A stretch of 64,000 bases of DNA from Gammaproteobacteria bacterium (GCA_011523505.1 WTGP01000018.1:59777-123776), one strand, 5' to 3'; counted from the stretch's first letter, positions 26,421 through 37,860 are shown. The notes: a model not told the origin generated them from the letters alone. Program-made: numbers and translations.

Positions 26421-27058
26421 ACGCCGAAAAGCGAGCGGAGATCTTCCGGCGGCTTAGCCGGACGAACCCGCGCCCCACCACGGAGCTTTCCTACGGCTCG
26501 CCGTTCGAGCTGCTGGTGGCCGTGGTGCTGTCGGCCCAGGCCACCGACGTCGGCGTGAACAAAGCCACGAAGACGCTCTTTGCCGAAGCGAATACGCCGG
26601 ACGCGATGCTGAAGCTGGGCGAGGCGGGCATTCGCAGGCATATCCGGACAATCGGGCTGTTCAACGCCAAGGCGGCCAACATCGTTTCCTTGAGCCGGAT
26701 CCTGCTGGAGGAGCACGGCGGCGAGGTGCCGAGCCAGCGCGAGGCGCTCGAAGCCCTGCCCGGAGTGGGCCGCAAGACCGCCAACGTGATCCTCAACACG
26801 GCCTTCGGCGTGCCGGTTATCGCCGTGGACACCCACGTCTTCCGCCTTTCCAACCGCACCCGGATCGCACCGGGCAAGAACGTGCTGGAAGTGGAGAAGC
26901 GGCTGATGCGCCTGACGCCGAAGGAATACCTGATGCACGCCCACCACTGGCTGATCCTGCACGGCCGCTACGTGTGCCAGGCCCGCAAGCCCCGCTGCCC
27001 CGATTGCGCGATCGCCGACCTCTGCGAATATCCGAAGCGCCTGCGCCCCAAAGAGTAG
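26417..27058 (+). CDS. nth: Endonuclease III, apparently with a CTG start codon
   Basis: The protein has 213 residues, matching E. coli Nth along its whole length including the first residues ([13 protein letters not shown] against MNKAKRLEIL). It has the helix-hairpin-helix with catalytic Lys ([11 protein letters not shown]), catalytic Asp in AVDTHVFR, and the C-terminal 4Fe-4S ligands C-x6-C-x2-C-x5-C ([17 protein letters not shown]). It removes oxidised pyrimidines from DNA. No ATG, GTG or TTG lies in frame between the middle of the upstream cytochrome gene (TTG 26195) and residue 29, so the homologous start falls on CTG 26417, overlapping the cytochrome TGA as CTGA. Confidence 0.9.
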   Translation: MNAEKRAEIFRRLSRTNPRPTTELSYGSPFELLVAVVLSAQATDVGVNKATKTLFAEANTPDAMLKLGEAGIRRHIRTIGLFNAKAANIVSLSRILLEEHGGEVPSQREALEALPGVGRKTANVILNTAFGVPVIAVDTHVFRLSNRTRIAPGKNVLEVEKRLMRLTPKEYLMHAHHWLILHGRYVCQARKPRCPDCAIADLCEYPKRLRPKE

Positions 27059-27071
27059 AATCCCGGGGGCA

Positions 27072-27899
27072 ATGACCCCCGTAATCGAAGGAATCTCCGG
27101 CGCCGGCCTCGGCCTCCGCCGCCCGTATCTCAAGCCGTTCACGGAAGAACCGCCCGAAGAGGTTGATTTCTTCGAGCTGGCGCCGGAAAACTGGATCGGC
27201 GTGGGCGGCGCGCTCGGCAGCCGGCTCGGGTTCTTCACCGAACGCTGGCCGGTCATCGCCCACGGCCTGTCGCTGTCGATCGGCGGCCCCCACCCGCTCA
27301 ATGAAGCGCTGGTGCGCGACGTCGGCGCCTGGATGGACGAATACGGCGTGCGGCTTTACTCCGAGCACCTGAGCTACACGAGCGACGACGGCCAGCTTTA
27401 CGACCTTCTGCCTATTCCGTGCACGGCGGAGGCGGTGCGTTACGTCGCCGGGCGGATCCGGCAGGTGCAGGACATCCTGGGCCGGCGGATCGCGGTTGAA
27501 AACGTATCCTACTACGCTTCCATGGGCGCGGAAATGAGTGATGCCGAGTTTCTGGCCGCGGTCCTGGAGGAAGCGGACTGCGGGCTGCTGCTGGACGTGA
27601 ACAACGTGTACGTCAACAGCGTCAACCACGGCTACGACCCGCGCGCCTTCCTGGACGCGATTCCGGCCGACCGCGTGCTTTACCTGCACACGGCGGGGCA
27701 CTACGACGAGGCGCCCGACCTGCTGATCGATACCCACGGCGCAACCGTCAAGGAGGAAGTCTGGGACCTGCTGGCATACGCGTACAAGCGCCTGGGCCCG
27801 AGGCCGACCGTCCTCGAGCGCGACTTCAACCAGCCGCCGCTGCCGGAACTGCTCGCCGAAGTCACCCGCATCCGCGACGTCCAGCGCAGCTGCGCATGA
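27072..27899 (+). CDS. DUF692 multinuclear iron-dependent oxidase (MNIO, BufB-like)
   Basis: The protein has 275 residues with the TIM-barrel metal ligands of the MNIO family: [25 protein letters not shown] then [16 protein letters not shown] and LERD. Characterised members use an iron cluster to modify cysteines or other residues of small precursor peptides (bufferins, methanobactin-like and TglA peptides), guided by a partner. The gene overlaps the following DUF2063 gene as ATGA, the usual bufB-bufC pairing. No Cys-rich precursor ORF is visible upstream, where nth ends 13 bp away, or between the genes. The peptide substrate must be elsewhere or absent. Confidence 0.88.
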   Translation: MTPVIEGISGAGLGLRRPYLKPFTEEPPEEVDFFELAPENWIGVGGALGSRLGFFTERWPVIAHGLSLSIGGPHPLNEALVRDVGAWMDEYGVRLYSEHLSYTSDDGQLYDLLPIPCTAEAVRYVAGRIRQVQDILGRRIAVENVSYYASMGAEMSDAEFLAAVLEEADCGLLLDVNNVYVNSVNHGYDPRAFLDAIPADRVLYLHTAGHYDEAPDLLIDTHGATVKEEVWDLLAYAYKRLGPRPTVLERDFNQPPLPELLAEVTRIRDVQRSCA

Positions 27900-28654
27900 C
27901 CGACGACTTCCAGGCCCTGCAGCGGCAACTCACCGCCCACCTGCGCGACCCCCAATCCAACCCGGCGCCGGATGGTCCGGAAGACCGGCGCATCGGCATC
28001 TACCGCCGGCTCGTGTTCGGCAACGTGTCGCGCCTGCTGGCGGCGAACTTTCCCATCGCGCGCAAACAGCTCGGCCAGGAAGCGTTTTCCGCCCTGATCC
28101 GGGACTTCCTGCGCGAACATCGCGCCGAGACACCGTATTTCCCGCGGTTGGCCGGCGAACTGCAGGCCTGGTACCAGAAGGTCCAGCACCGCCGCGAGTA
28201 CGACCCGGCTTGGCTGCGGGAGCTGCTCCTGTTCGAATCGGAAAAGCGCAGACTAAGGAACTGCGCGGACCCGGCGCCGGCGCCGGAGATCGATCCGGAC
28301 GGCGACGTCATTTCCGGCGTACCGGCGCCTTCCCCCCTGTTGCGGCTGCTGACGCTGCGCTACCCGGTGCACAAGGGGAAATCCATAAAGCTCGACGATG
28401 CGCCTCCCGACGTGCCGTCCTTCCTGCTCCTGAGGCGCGACAGCGCCGGGCGGATGCGAACCGAGGAACTGGGCGTCCTCTCCGCGGGGCTGCTGGCGAT
28501 GATCCTGGACGGCTCGACTCAGACCGGCGCCGAATTGCTGGAAGGCATGATGCAGCAGGCGCCGGCCGACGCCCGCCCCCCCTTGATCAGGCAGGGCAAG
28601 GAACACCTCCGCCGCTTCCGCCGCATCGGCGTGCTCCTGGGCGTCTACCGCTAA
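27896..28654 (+). CDS. DUF2063 putative DNA-binding/partner protein (BufC-like)
   Basis: The protein has 252 residues. The N-terminal helical DUF2063 domain is recognisable from [35 protein letters not shown] and [19 protein letters not shown]. The C-terminal part (about 140-250) is a separate alpha/beta domain ending in a helical bundle. In bufferin and related clusters this family is the partner that presents the precursor to the MNIO enzyme; the 'DNA-binding' name is historical. The overlap with the DUF692 gene implies a complex. Confidence 0.85.
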   Translation: MTDDFQALQRQLTAHLRDPQSNPAPDGPEDRRIGIYRRLVFGNVSRLLAANFPIARKQLGQEAFSALIRDFLREHRAETPYFPRLAGELQAWYQKVQHRREYDPAWLRELLLFESEKRRLRNCADPAPAPEIDPDGDVISGVPAPSPLLRLLTLRYPVHKGKSIKLDDAPPDVPSFLLLRRDSAGRMRTEELGVLSAGLLAMILDGSTQTGAELLEGMMQQAPADARPPLIRQGKEHLRRFRRIGVLLGVYR

Positions 28655-28671
28655 CCCCACGCTCCCGGGAG

Positions 28672-29454
28672 TCAATACCGGCGGGGCGTCGCCTTCAGTT
28701 GCTCCAGGCGCGGCTTCAAAGCGAGGGCCAGGACGCCTGCAGCCACGGCCAGCGCGACGAGCAGCACCCAGCCCGGCGGCCTGCCGCTCGCGCTGCTGTG
28801 GATGGCCCAGGCAATCACCCACAGCCCCGAGGTGCTGACCAGCGCCACGCAGCCGTGCAGCGACTGGGCGCGCGTCTTGAGCAACAGCGCGAAGAAGTAC
28901 AGGGTGAGCTGCCCGGTGACCAGCTGCAGGAACACGATGGGATTGTCGAAAGTGAGGAAGAGCGCAAGCGTGGAGAGGAAGCCGAGCACCCCGAACGCGG
29001 TGAAAGGCGGCCGCCCGGTCAGGTAAAGAAACGCGAAGACGCCGGCTACCAGCACACAGAGCGCCAGGAGCCACCAGATGACGCCAATGCAGGCGGTGAT
29101 CAATGCCAGCATGCTTAGCGCGTTGCACATGTAGAACAGGAAATCCGCAAGCGCCGAGTGTGTGGTGCTGCCCATTCCCGAGCGCAGGTACCAGCGGTCC
29201 GCCGTGTTCTGGGCGAACTCAAAGGCGCCCGACGCCATCATGAACGCCACGGCCACGTAGAAGAGCCCGGGCGCGTTGGCCTGTCCCGCCACGTAATACC
29301 AGTTGGCATGCACCGCCCAGAGCAGCACCAACGGCGAAAGCAGCGCTATTGCATGCGCCGCGAACACCCACACCGCCACCGGCGCGGGCAGGTCGATCTG
29401 CGCCCTCAGGCCGGCCGGGGCCGGCTGCGCTCCTGCCTGGTTTTCCTCGCTCAT
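28672..29454 (-). CDS. Uncharacterised polytopic membrane protein
   Basis: The protein has 260 residues from ATG 29454; a TTG three codons upstream is less likely. Seven or eight hydrophobic segments span about 25-245, and both ends are polar. A conserved-looking polar insertion between helices reads FEFAQNTADRWYLRSG. I recognise no family and see no transporter or enzyme motif. It is convergent with the DUF2063 gene (17 bp) and divergent from the DoxX gene, so it sits within what is elsewhere a continuous bufferin-type cluster. Confidence 0.7.
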   Translation of the reverse strand: MSEENQAGAQPAPAGLRAQIDLPAPVAVWVFAAHAIALLSPLVLLWAVHANWYYVAGQANAPGLFYVAVAFMMASGAFEFAQNTADRWYLRSGMGSTTHSALADFLFYMCNALSMLALITACIGVIWWLLALCVLVAGVFAFLYLTGRPPFTAFGVLGFLSTLALFLTFDNPIVFLQLVTGQLTLYFFALLLKTRAQSLHGCVALVSTSGLWVIAWAIHSSASGRPPGWVLLVALAVAAGVLALALKPRLEQLKATPRRY

Positions 29455-29517
29455 TCCGGCCAACTCATACGGTCGAAAAAGATCTTACCCGCCACACGCG
29501 TGATAATCTGCCGGGTC

Positions 29518-30144
29518 ATGATGAATTGGCTGAACTCTCTTGTCCGGTTCGGTTGCGGCGGAATGAAGCGCCTGCGCACCGTGGATTGGCTGGCGCCGCT
29601 GGCGATTCGTTTGTACCTGGTGCCCGTGTTCTGGGTTGCGGGAACGAACAAGTGGCACCCGGAACGGGGGCTGGAATTCACGGCGCGGTATTTCGACCGG
29701 CTGGGCTATCCGCTACCCGAACTGATGGCGTTTCTGGCCTGTGCGACTGAAGTCGTGGGCGCGGTCGCGCTCCTGCTGGGACTGGCCACCCGCCTTGCGT
29801 GCATTCCGCTGATGTTCGTGATGACCATCGCGGTGACGACCGTGCACTGGCAGAACGGCTGGCAGATCACCGCCGACCCGCGCAGCCCCTTCCCAGGTGA
29901 GGACATCGGTGAGGCGCGCGAACGCCTGAGCGAGGCGCGGCGCATCCTGCGCGAACAGGGCGAGACGCTTCACGACGACAGAGGCTGGTTTACGGAATTC
30001 GGCAACATCGTCATCCTGAACAACGGCGTGGCGCTCGGGGTGACCTACTTCGTGATGCTGCTGGCCCTGTTCTACCTGGGCGGCGGCCGCTTCGTCAGCC
30101 TCGACCACTACATCGCCCAGGCCTGGCGCCGCCGCGGACAATAG
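29518..30144 (+). CDS. DoxX-family membrane protein
   Basis: The protein has 208 residues and four transmembrane helices. The DoxX signature is visible in LAIRLYLVPVFWVAGTNKW, YPLPELMAFLACATEVVGA and LLLGLATRLACIPLMFVM. It is longer than the usual 130-150 residues owing to a charged insertion (about 125-165, GEDIGEARERLSEARRILRE) before the last helix. DoxX proteins (BufD-like) commonly accompany DUF692/DUF2063 pairs, which makes its position interesting. The start is uncertain: ATG 29518, ATG 29521 and GTG 29500 are in frame and none has a strong ribosome site. Confidence 0.8.
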   Translation: MMNWLNSLVRFGCGGMKRLRTVDWLAPLAIRLYLVPVFWVAGTNKWHPERGLEFTARYFDRLGYPLPELMAFLACATEVVGAVALLLGLATRLACIPLMFVMTIAVTTVHWQNGWQITADPRSPFPGEDIGEARERLSEARRILREQGETLHDDRGWFTEFGNIVILNNGVALGVTYFVMLLALFYLGGGRFVSLDHYIAQAWRRRGQ

Positions 30145-30166
30145 CCCGGTAACGACGGCGCGCCCT

Positions 30167-30195
30167 GGGGTGCGAGAGCATGTCCCTCGCGGCGT
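30167..30195 (-). repeat. REP-like hairpin repeat, copy C (partial)
   Basis: On the minus strand ACGCCGCGAGGGACATGC matches copy B exactly, then diverges. GCGAGGG and CTCTCGC retain most of the hairpin. It lies in the 197-bp gap between the DoxX and DUF6249 genes. Confidence 0.6.
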
Positions 30196-30341
30196 TCTGC
30201 CCGCACGGCGGCCGCTGGAAACGATGGAGTCCCGTCCTCACAGTTTCCGTGCAGGACGCAGTCCGTCTGAATCCCGCGCATCCAAATGCGACCGAAATAG
30301 CATCTTTACTCTATGAACGCTCATGAACCCGGGAGATTCTT

Positions 30342-30734
30342 ATGAATGAGGGAACCCTAGCCCTGATGATTCCGATTTTTTCGGTCACGATGCCCTTTCT
30401 GTTGGCCGGCGGGATCGTTGGGTTCGTTACGTACTTCAGGTTTCGCAGGCGACGCGAAGTGCAGGAAACGATCCGGATAGCGATCGAAAAAGGCCAGGAA
30501 CTGCCCACGGAGTTCCTTGAGACGATCAGCAGCCCAAAACAGGAGCCCAAGAAAGACCAGGACCTGCGCCGTGGCGTTGTCCTGATCGCGGTGGGACTGG
30601 GGATCGGAGCCTTTGGCTTCCTTGTCGGGGAAGCCGACGCCGTGGGGCCGCTGATGGGAATCGGATCCATTCCGCTATTGATCGGATTGGCATTGACTGC
30701 CTTGTGGATATTGCGTACGCGCCACAACCAGTAA
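30342..30734 (+). CDS. DUF6249 small membrane protein
   Basis: The protein has 130 residues with an N-terminal helix (about 8-28), a basic loop (RFRRRREVQETIRIAIEKGQELPTE), and two C-terminal helices (about 79-93 and 100-125). The QETIRIAIEKGQ and DLRRGVVLIAVGLG stretches match DUF6249 proteins as I know them. These often precede an ECF sigma factor gene, as here (18 bp). It may tether or sense for that regulator; no function is established. Confidence 0.75.
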   Translation: MNEGTLALMIPIFSVTMPFLLAGGIVGFVTYFRFRRRREVQETIRIAIEKGQELPTEFLETISSPKQEPKKDQDLRRGVVLIAVGLGIGAFGFLVGEADAVGPLMGIGSIPLLIGLALTALWILRTRHNQ

Positions 30735-30752
30735 GCCTGCGCGGAGCGTGTC

Positions 30753-31289
30753 ATGCGGGAAAGCGACCGGCAGTGCGTGCTGCGGGCGCGGGCCGGCGAC
30801 CACGCGGCGTACGGCGAGCTGGTCGCGCGGCATCAGGGACGCGTGCGGGGCTGGCTGCGGCATCTTTGCGGCAATCACGCCGAGGCGGACGACCTGGCGC
30901 AGGAAGCGTTCGTGCGCGCATGGACGCGGCTCGGCGATCTCAAGGACGTGACACGCTTCTCCTCCTGGCTCATGAGGATTGCCTACAACGAGTTCCTGCA
31001 AAGCCGGCGCCGGGCGCAGAAACGGCAACGGCTGGCGGAGCGGCTGACGACGGAACAGGATGTGCACGGGACCACGGCGCCCGGAATGCAGCCCGAACAC
31101 GCCATCGAACTGGAGCGCGTGCTATCGATTCTTTCGGAGCGCGAGCGCGCGGTCGTGGTCCTGAATTATGCTTACGGTTACTCGCACGGCGAGGTGAGCG
31201 AGTTGACCGGCCTGGCGCTGGGCACGGTGAAGTCGCTGATCCAGCGAGGAAACAAGAAGGTTAGGGAGAGACTTGATGAACGAGCCTGA
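30753..31289 (+). CDS. ECF-type RNA polymerase sigma factor
   Basis: The protein has 178 residues. Region 2 is visible as DDLAQEAFVRAWTRLGDL and region 4 as LNYAYGYSHGEVSELTGLALGTVKSLIQRG. There is no extra C-terminal domain. It probably directs transcription of an envelope or stress regulon. It is sandwiched between a DUF6249 gene and a small membrane gene whose start overlaps its 3' end by 14 nt, the usual position of an anti-sigma factor. Confidence 0.93.
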   Translation: MRESDRQCVLRARAGDHAAYGELVARHQGRVRGWLRHLCGNHAEADDLAQEAFVRAWTRLGDLKDVTRFSSWLMRIAYNEFLQSRRRAQKRQRLAERLTTEQDVHGTTAPGMQPEHAIELERVLSILSERERAVVVLNYAYGYSHGEVSELTGLALGTVKSLIQRGNKKVRERLDERA

Positions 31290-31656
31290 AACCGGCAGAG
31301 AGATTGACCGCGAAATGGCGGCACTGTTCTCCGCGGCCGAAACGCCGCCGGAATCGGACGAACAATTCGTGGCGGGAGTCATGAGGCAGATCCACCGCCG
31401 CGAGCGGATGCGGTGGTGGGTGCTGGGCGGTGCCGCGCTGATCGCGTCCGTGTTCGCCCTGCCCGCCGCGTGGGAGTTGCTCGCCGCATGGGGCGGCGTG
31501 GCCCCCAATCTGCTGGACGGCCTGGGCGGCAGGATGGATCAGGCCGTTTCGCTAACCGGCGATTTCCTGAACACGGCCGTGCGCTCCATCACTTTCCTGA
31601 CGGCCGCCGCGCTGGCTGTTGCCATCTTTCCGCTGCTTCGCTGGCTCGCGGACTGA
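31276..31656 (+). CDS. Probable anti-sigma factor, short two-helix membrane protein
   Basis: The protein has 126 residues from ATG 31276. A soluble N-terminal segment (about 1-45, REIDREMAALFSAAETPPESDEQFVAGVMRQI) precedes two transmembrane helices (about 48-70 and 98-122). The size, topology and 14-nt overlap with the ECF sigma gene fit an anti-sigma factor that holds sigma at the membrane, but no zinc-binding anti-sigma motif (HxxxCxxC) is present. The call is from context. Confidence 0.6.
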   Translation: MNEPETGREIDREMAALFSAAETPPESDEQFVAGVMRQIHRRERMRWWVLGGAALIASVFALPAAWELLAAWGGVAPNLLDGLGGRMDQAVSLTGDFLNTAVRSITFLTAAALAVAIFPLLRWLAD

Positions 31657-31666
31657 TCCAGAGGTC

Positions 31667-31700
31667 GGGACGCCGCGAGGGACATGCCCTCGCTCCCGGG
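31667..31700 (+). repeat. REP-like hairpin repeat, copy B
   Basis: This 34-nt element begins GGGACGCCGCGAGGG and ends CTCGCTCCCGGG. A GCGAGGG/CCCTCGC stem with an ACATG loop is flanked by an outer GGGA/TCCC pairing. It fills the gap between the anti-sigma gene and lpd, where it could act as a bidirectional terminator. Confidence 0.7.
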
Positions 31701-31701
31701 G

Positions 31702-33111
31702 TCACTTTGCGGCGCGGCGGGGAAGGTAGAGGTCGGTGATGGTGCCGAGGTAGGCTTCGGCGGCCATGCCGACGGACTCGGAGAGCGTGGGGTGCGGGTG
31801 GATGGTGAGGGCAAGGTCTTCGGCGTCGGCGCCCATTTCGATAGCGAGGGCCACTTCCGATATCAGGTCGCCGGCGTTCACGCCCACGATGCCGCCGCCG
31901 ATGATGCGGCCGTCCTTGGCGTCGAACAGCAGCTTGGTCATGCCTTCGGAGCGCTGCATCGAGATGGCGCGGCCGCTGGCGGCCCAGGGGAACGCGCCCT
32001 TGCCGTAGTCCACTCCCTGCTCTTTCGCCTCGGCCTCGGTCAGGCCCACCCAGGCGACTTCGGGGTCGGTGTAAGCGACTGACGGCACCACGCGGGCGTC
32101 GAAGGCCACTTTCATGCCGGACGCGGCTTCGGCCGCGACCTTGCCTTCGTGAGTGGCTTTGTGGGCGAGCATCGGGTGTCCGATGATGTCGCCGATCGCG
32201 AAGATGTGCGGCTGGTTGGTGCGGAGCTGCCTGTCGGCCGGGATGAAGCCTTGTTCGTTCACGGTCACGGCGGCTTTCTCAGCATCGATCCTGGCGCCAT
32301 TGGGCACGCGGCCCACGGACACCAGCACCCGGTCGAACACGTCCGGCCCGGGGGCTTTTTCGCCCTCGAACGCAACCTCTATGCCCTTATCGGTCGCCTC
32401 GGCCGACCCCACCATCACGCCCGTATGAATCGCCGCGTACTGCTTGCGGATGCGCCGCTCCAGCGGCTTGAGCAGGTCCGCGTCCGGCCCCGGCATCAGC
32501 CGGTCCAGCGCCTCGACTACCGTGATCTCGCTGCCCAGCGCCGCATACACGGTGGCCATCTCCAGGCCGATGATGCCGCCACCGATCACCAGCAGTCGCT
32601 CGGGAATATCGTCCAGCAGCAGCGCGTCGGTCGAATCCATGATCCGCGGGTCGTCGGGCAGGTTGGGCAGCGGACGACTTTGCGAGCCGGCGGCGATGAT
32701 GCATTGCTCGAATTCCAGCGTTTCGACGCCATCGGCCGTTTCCACGGCCAGTTCGTTGGGGCCGGCAAACCGCCCCGTGCCCTCGAGCACGGTCACCTTG
32801 CGCTTCTTGGCCATGCCGGACAGCCCGCCGGTCAGACGGCCCACCACGCCCTCGACCCAGGCGCGCGTCTCGGCCGGCTCCAGCGTCGGCGCGGCATAGC
32901 GGATGCCCGCTTCCGCGACATGCTCGGCCTCATCCATGACCCGCGCCAAATGCAGCAGCGCCTTCGACGGAATGCAGCCGACGTTCAGGCACACGCCGCC
33001 CAGCGTGGGATAGCGCTCCACGAGCGTGACTTCCATACCCAGATCGGCGGCCCGAAAAGCCGCCGTGTAACCTCCGGGGCCGGAGCCCAGCACCGCCAGT
33101 TGCGTCTTCAC
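31702..33111 (-). CDS. lpdA: Dihydrolipoyl dehydrogenase (E3)
   Basis: The product has 469 residues with FAD-binding GSGPGGYTAAFRA, redox cysteines Cys41 and Cys46 in GGVCLNVGC, NAD-binding GGGIIGLEMATVYAALG, and the C-terminal His-Glu pair in HPHPTLSE. There is no fused lipoyl domain. It reoxidises the lipoyl arm of E2. It overlaps the end of aceF by 4 nt and is the last gene of the aceE-aceF-lpd operon. Confidence 0.96.
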   Translation of the reverse strand: MKTQLAVLGSGPGGYTAAFRAADLGMEVTLVERYPTLGGVCLNVGCIPSKALLHLARVMDEAEHVAEAGIRYAAPTLEPAETRAWVEGVVGRLTGGLSGMAKKRKVTVLEGTGRFAGPNELAVETADGVETLEFEQCIIAAGSQSRPLPNLPDDPRIMDSTDALLLDDIPERLLVIGGGIIGLEMATVYAALGSEITVVEALDRLMPGPDADLLKPLERRIRKQYAAIHTGVMVGSAEATDKGIEVAFEGEKAPGPDVFDRVLVSVGRVPNGARIDAEKAAVTVNEQGFIPADRQLRTNQPHIFAIGDIIGHPMLAHKATHEGKVAAEAASGMKVAFDARVVPSVAYTDPEVAWVGLTEAEAKEQGVDYGKGAFPWAASGRAISMQRSEGMTKLLFDAKDGRIIGGGIVGVNAGDLISEVALAIEMGADAEDLALTIHPHPTLSESVGMAAEAYLGTITDLYLPRRAAK

Positions 33112-34454
33112 TCGGCGTTCTCCGTTTCGCCTTCGTCGTCAACCGGCGCGAGCAGCCGGTCCGCGTTCGCCAGCAGCGCGCACAGGCGGGTCGTGAACCG
33201 CACCGCCGTGGCCCCGTCGATCACGCGGTGGTCGTAGGACAGCGACAACGGCGCCATCAGCCGCGGCCGGAACCCGACATCGCCGAAAACGGGCATCATG
33301 CGGGCACGCGATACGCCCAGGATCGCCACTTCCGGCGCATTGATGATCGGCGTGAACGCAGTGCCGCCGATGCCGCCCAGGCTCGAGATCGTGAACGAGC
33401 CGCCCTGCATCTCGTCCGGCGCCAGCTTGCCGTCACGGGCCTTGCCGGACAGCTCCTGGAAGGCCCGCGCCAGACCGGCGATATCGAGCCTGTCGGCGTC
33501 GCGTATGACCGGAACCAGCAAACCGCGCTCGGTGTCGGCTGCAAAGCCCAGGTGCACGAACTTCTTGAGCGCCAGCACCGCGCCGCCGTCGGTCAGCGAG
33601 GCGTTCACCGTCGGGAACTCCTTCAGGCACAGCACGGTGGCGCGGGCCACGAAGGCCAGCAGCGTCAGGCGCACGCCGTCGGCGGCCAGTTCGGCCTTCA
33701 TCGCCTTGCGTCTCGCCTCGACGTCGGTGATGTCGGCCTCGTCGTGCTGGGTTACGTGCGGGATGTTGACCCAGCTGGCCCAGAGCCGCGGCCCCGAAAT
33801 CTTCTGGACCCGGCCCAGCGGGACCACTTCGATCTCTCCGTGCGCGGAAAAATCGACTTCCGGGACCTCCGGCAACCCGGCGCCGGGCGCGCCGCGCTCC
33901 AGCGCCAGCTTGACCCAGGCCTTGACATCGGCCTTGCGGATCCGGCCCTTGACGCCCGATCCCGTGACCGCGGCCAGGTTCACGCCCAGCTCCCGCGCGA
34001 ACTTGCGCACGGCCGGCGAGGCGTGCGCCCTGGAGAAGCCTTCCTCGTCGATGGGCGGCAAGGTCCCGGGCGTGGAAGGAAGCTGCTGGGCCGCCGCGGG
34101 CGCGGACGGCGCAACCGTGGCTTGCGGCGCGGAAGGAGCCGCGGCCTGGGCGGGAGCGGCGGGCGCATCGGCTGCCGCCGGCGCGGATTCGTCCGGTCCC
34201 GCCGCCGCCGGGGCCTCGCCTTCCAGCTCGGCGATCACGTCGCCCTCGTTGACCTTGTCGCCCACCCCCACCTTCAGGCTCACCACGCGCCCGTCGAACG
34301 GCGCGGGCACGTCCATGGCCGCCTTTTCCGTTTCCAGCGTGATCAGCGGGTCGTTGGCGGCGACCTCCTCGCCGGCGGCCACAGTGATTTCCACGACTTC
34401 CACATCGGTGAACTCGCCCAGGCCGGGCACGCGAACTTGGGTAACTTCGGGCAT
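33108..34454 (-). CDS. aceF: Pyruvate dehydrogenase E2, dihydrolipoyl acetyltransferase
   Basis: The protein has 448 residues from ATG 34454; the open frame upstream overlaps aceE. There is a single N-terminal lipoyl domain with the modified lysine Lys44 (ETEKAAM). An Ala/Pro-rich linker (about 80-145) follows, then a peripheral subunit-binding domain (about 155-190, ASPAVRKFARELGV) and a catalytic domain ending in DHRVIDGATAVRF with the active His. E. coli AceF has three lipoyl domains, so this is a short form. It lies 13 bp after aceE. Confidence 0.95.
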   Translation of the reverse strand: MPEVTQVRVPGLGEFTDVEVVEITVAAGEEVAANDPLITLETEKAAMDVPAPFDGRVVSLKVGVGDKVNEGDVIAELEGEAPAAAGPDESAPAAADAPAAPAQAAAPSAPQATVAPSAPAAAQQLPSTPGTLPPIDEEGFSRAHASPAVRKFARELGVNLAAVTGSGVKGRIRKADVKAWVKLALERGAPGAGLPEVPEVDFSAHGEIEVVPLGRVQKISGPRLWASWVNIPHVTQHDEADITDVEARRKAMKAELAADGVRLTLLAFVARATVLCLKEFPTVNASLTDGGAVLALKKFVHLGFAADTERGLLVPVIRDADRLDIAGLARAFQELSGKARDGKLAPDEMQGGSFTISSLGGIGGTAFTPIINAPEVAILGVSRARMMPVFGDVGFRPRLMAPLSLSYDHRVIDGATAVRFTTRLCALLANADRLLAPVDDEGETENAE

Positions 34455-34467
34455 GATTCCGGGGAAA

Positions 34468-37161
<2,694 letters not shown>

Positions 37162-37223
37162 ACAATCAGGCCGACAAGAATAATATTTTCGTGTAGTTGA
37201 TTCGGCCTTTAACGGCTCTTCCC

Positions 37224-37847
37224 ATGCAAGCTCCCTGGAACCTGAAAGATCGTTTTCGCGGCTTCATGCCGGTCGCGGTGGATGTCGAGACCAGCGGCAT
37301 CGACCCGGAAGCGCACGCGTTGCTGGAAATCTCCGCGGTGCTGTTCACGGTGGGCGACGACGGCCAGCTTGCGCCGTCCGAACACGTCTGGCTGCACGTG
37401 CTGCCCTTCGAGGGCGCCGAAATCGACGAAGAGGCGCTGCGCATCAACCGCATCAAGCCGAACCACCCCTTGCGGCCCGCCGTGCCGGAGCGCGAAGCCT
37501 TGCGGCGCGTGTTCCGCGTCGTGCGCCGGGAACTGAAGGCCACGGGCTGTTCACGCGCAATACTCGTGGGTCATAACGCGCACTTCGACCTGTCCGTTCT
37601 AAACGCGGCGATCAGGCGCAGCGGCATCAAGCGCAACCCGTTTCACCGGTTCAGCGTGTTCGACACCTGCACGCTGGGCGGAGCGATGTTCGGCCAGACC
37701 GTCATGAGCCTGGCTGCCCGGGCCGCCGGCCTGGACTGGAACGAGGAACGCGCCCATTCCGCTCTCTACGATGCCCAGTGCTGCGCGCAATTGTTCTGTA
37801 AGGCCGTCAACCGGATCAACGAGCAGTCCAACCCGGCGCTACGCTAG
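37224..37847 (+). CDS. rnt: Ribonuclease T
   Basis: The product has 207 residues, a DEDDh 3'-5' exonuclease: Asp20 and Glu22 in VDVETSG, HNAHFDLSVL in the middle and HSALYDA at the C-terminus give all acidic and His residues. It trims the 3' ends of tRNAs and other stable RNAs. ATG 37224 matches E. coli RNase T length; an upstream TTG in frame is unlikely. It converges with grxD, its neighbour in many gammaproteobacteria, with both stops in one hairpin. Confidence 0.95.
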   Translation: MQAPWNLKDRFRGFMPVAVDVETSGIDPEAHALLEISAVLFTVGDDGQLAPSEHVWLHVLPFEGAEIDEEALRINRIKPNHPLRPAVPEREALRRVFRVVRRELKATGCSRAILVGHNAHFDLSVLNAAIRRSGIKRNPFHRFSVFDTCTLGGAMFGQTVMSLAARAAGLDWNEERAHSALYDAQCCAQLFCKAVNRINEQSNPALR

Positions 37848-37860
37848 GCGACGCGCCTAG
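37844..37860. terminator. Bidirectional hairpin containing the rnt and grxD stop codons
   Basis: CTAGGCG and CGCCTAG are perfect 7-bp arms around ACG. The rnt TAG (37845-37847) lies in the left arm and the grxD TAG (37857-37859 read as CTA) in the right arm. Confidence 0.6.
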
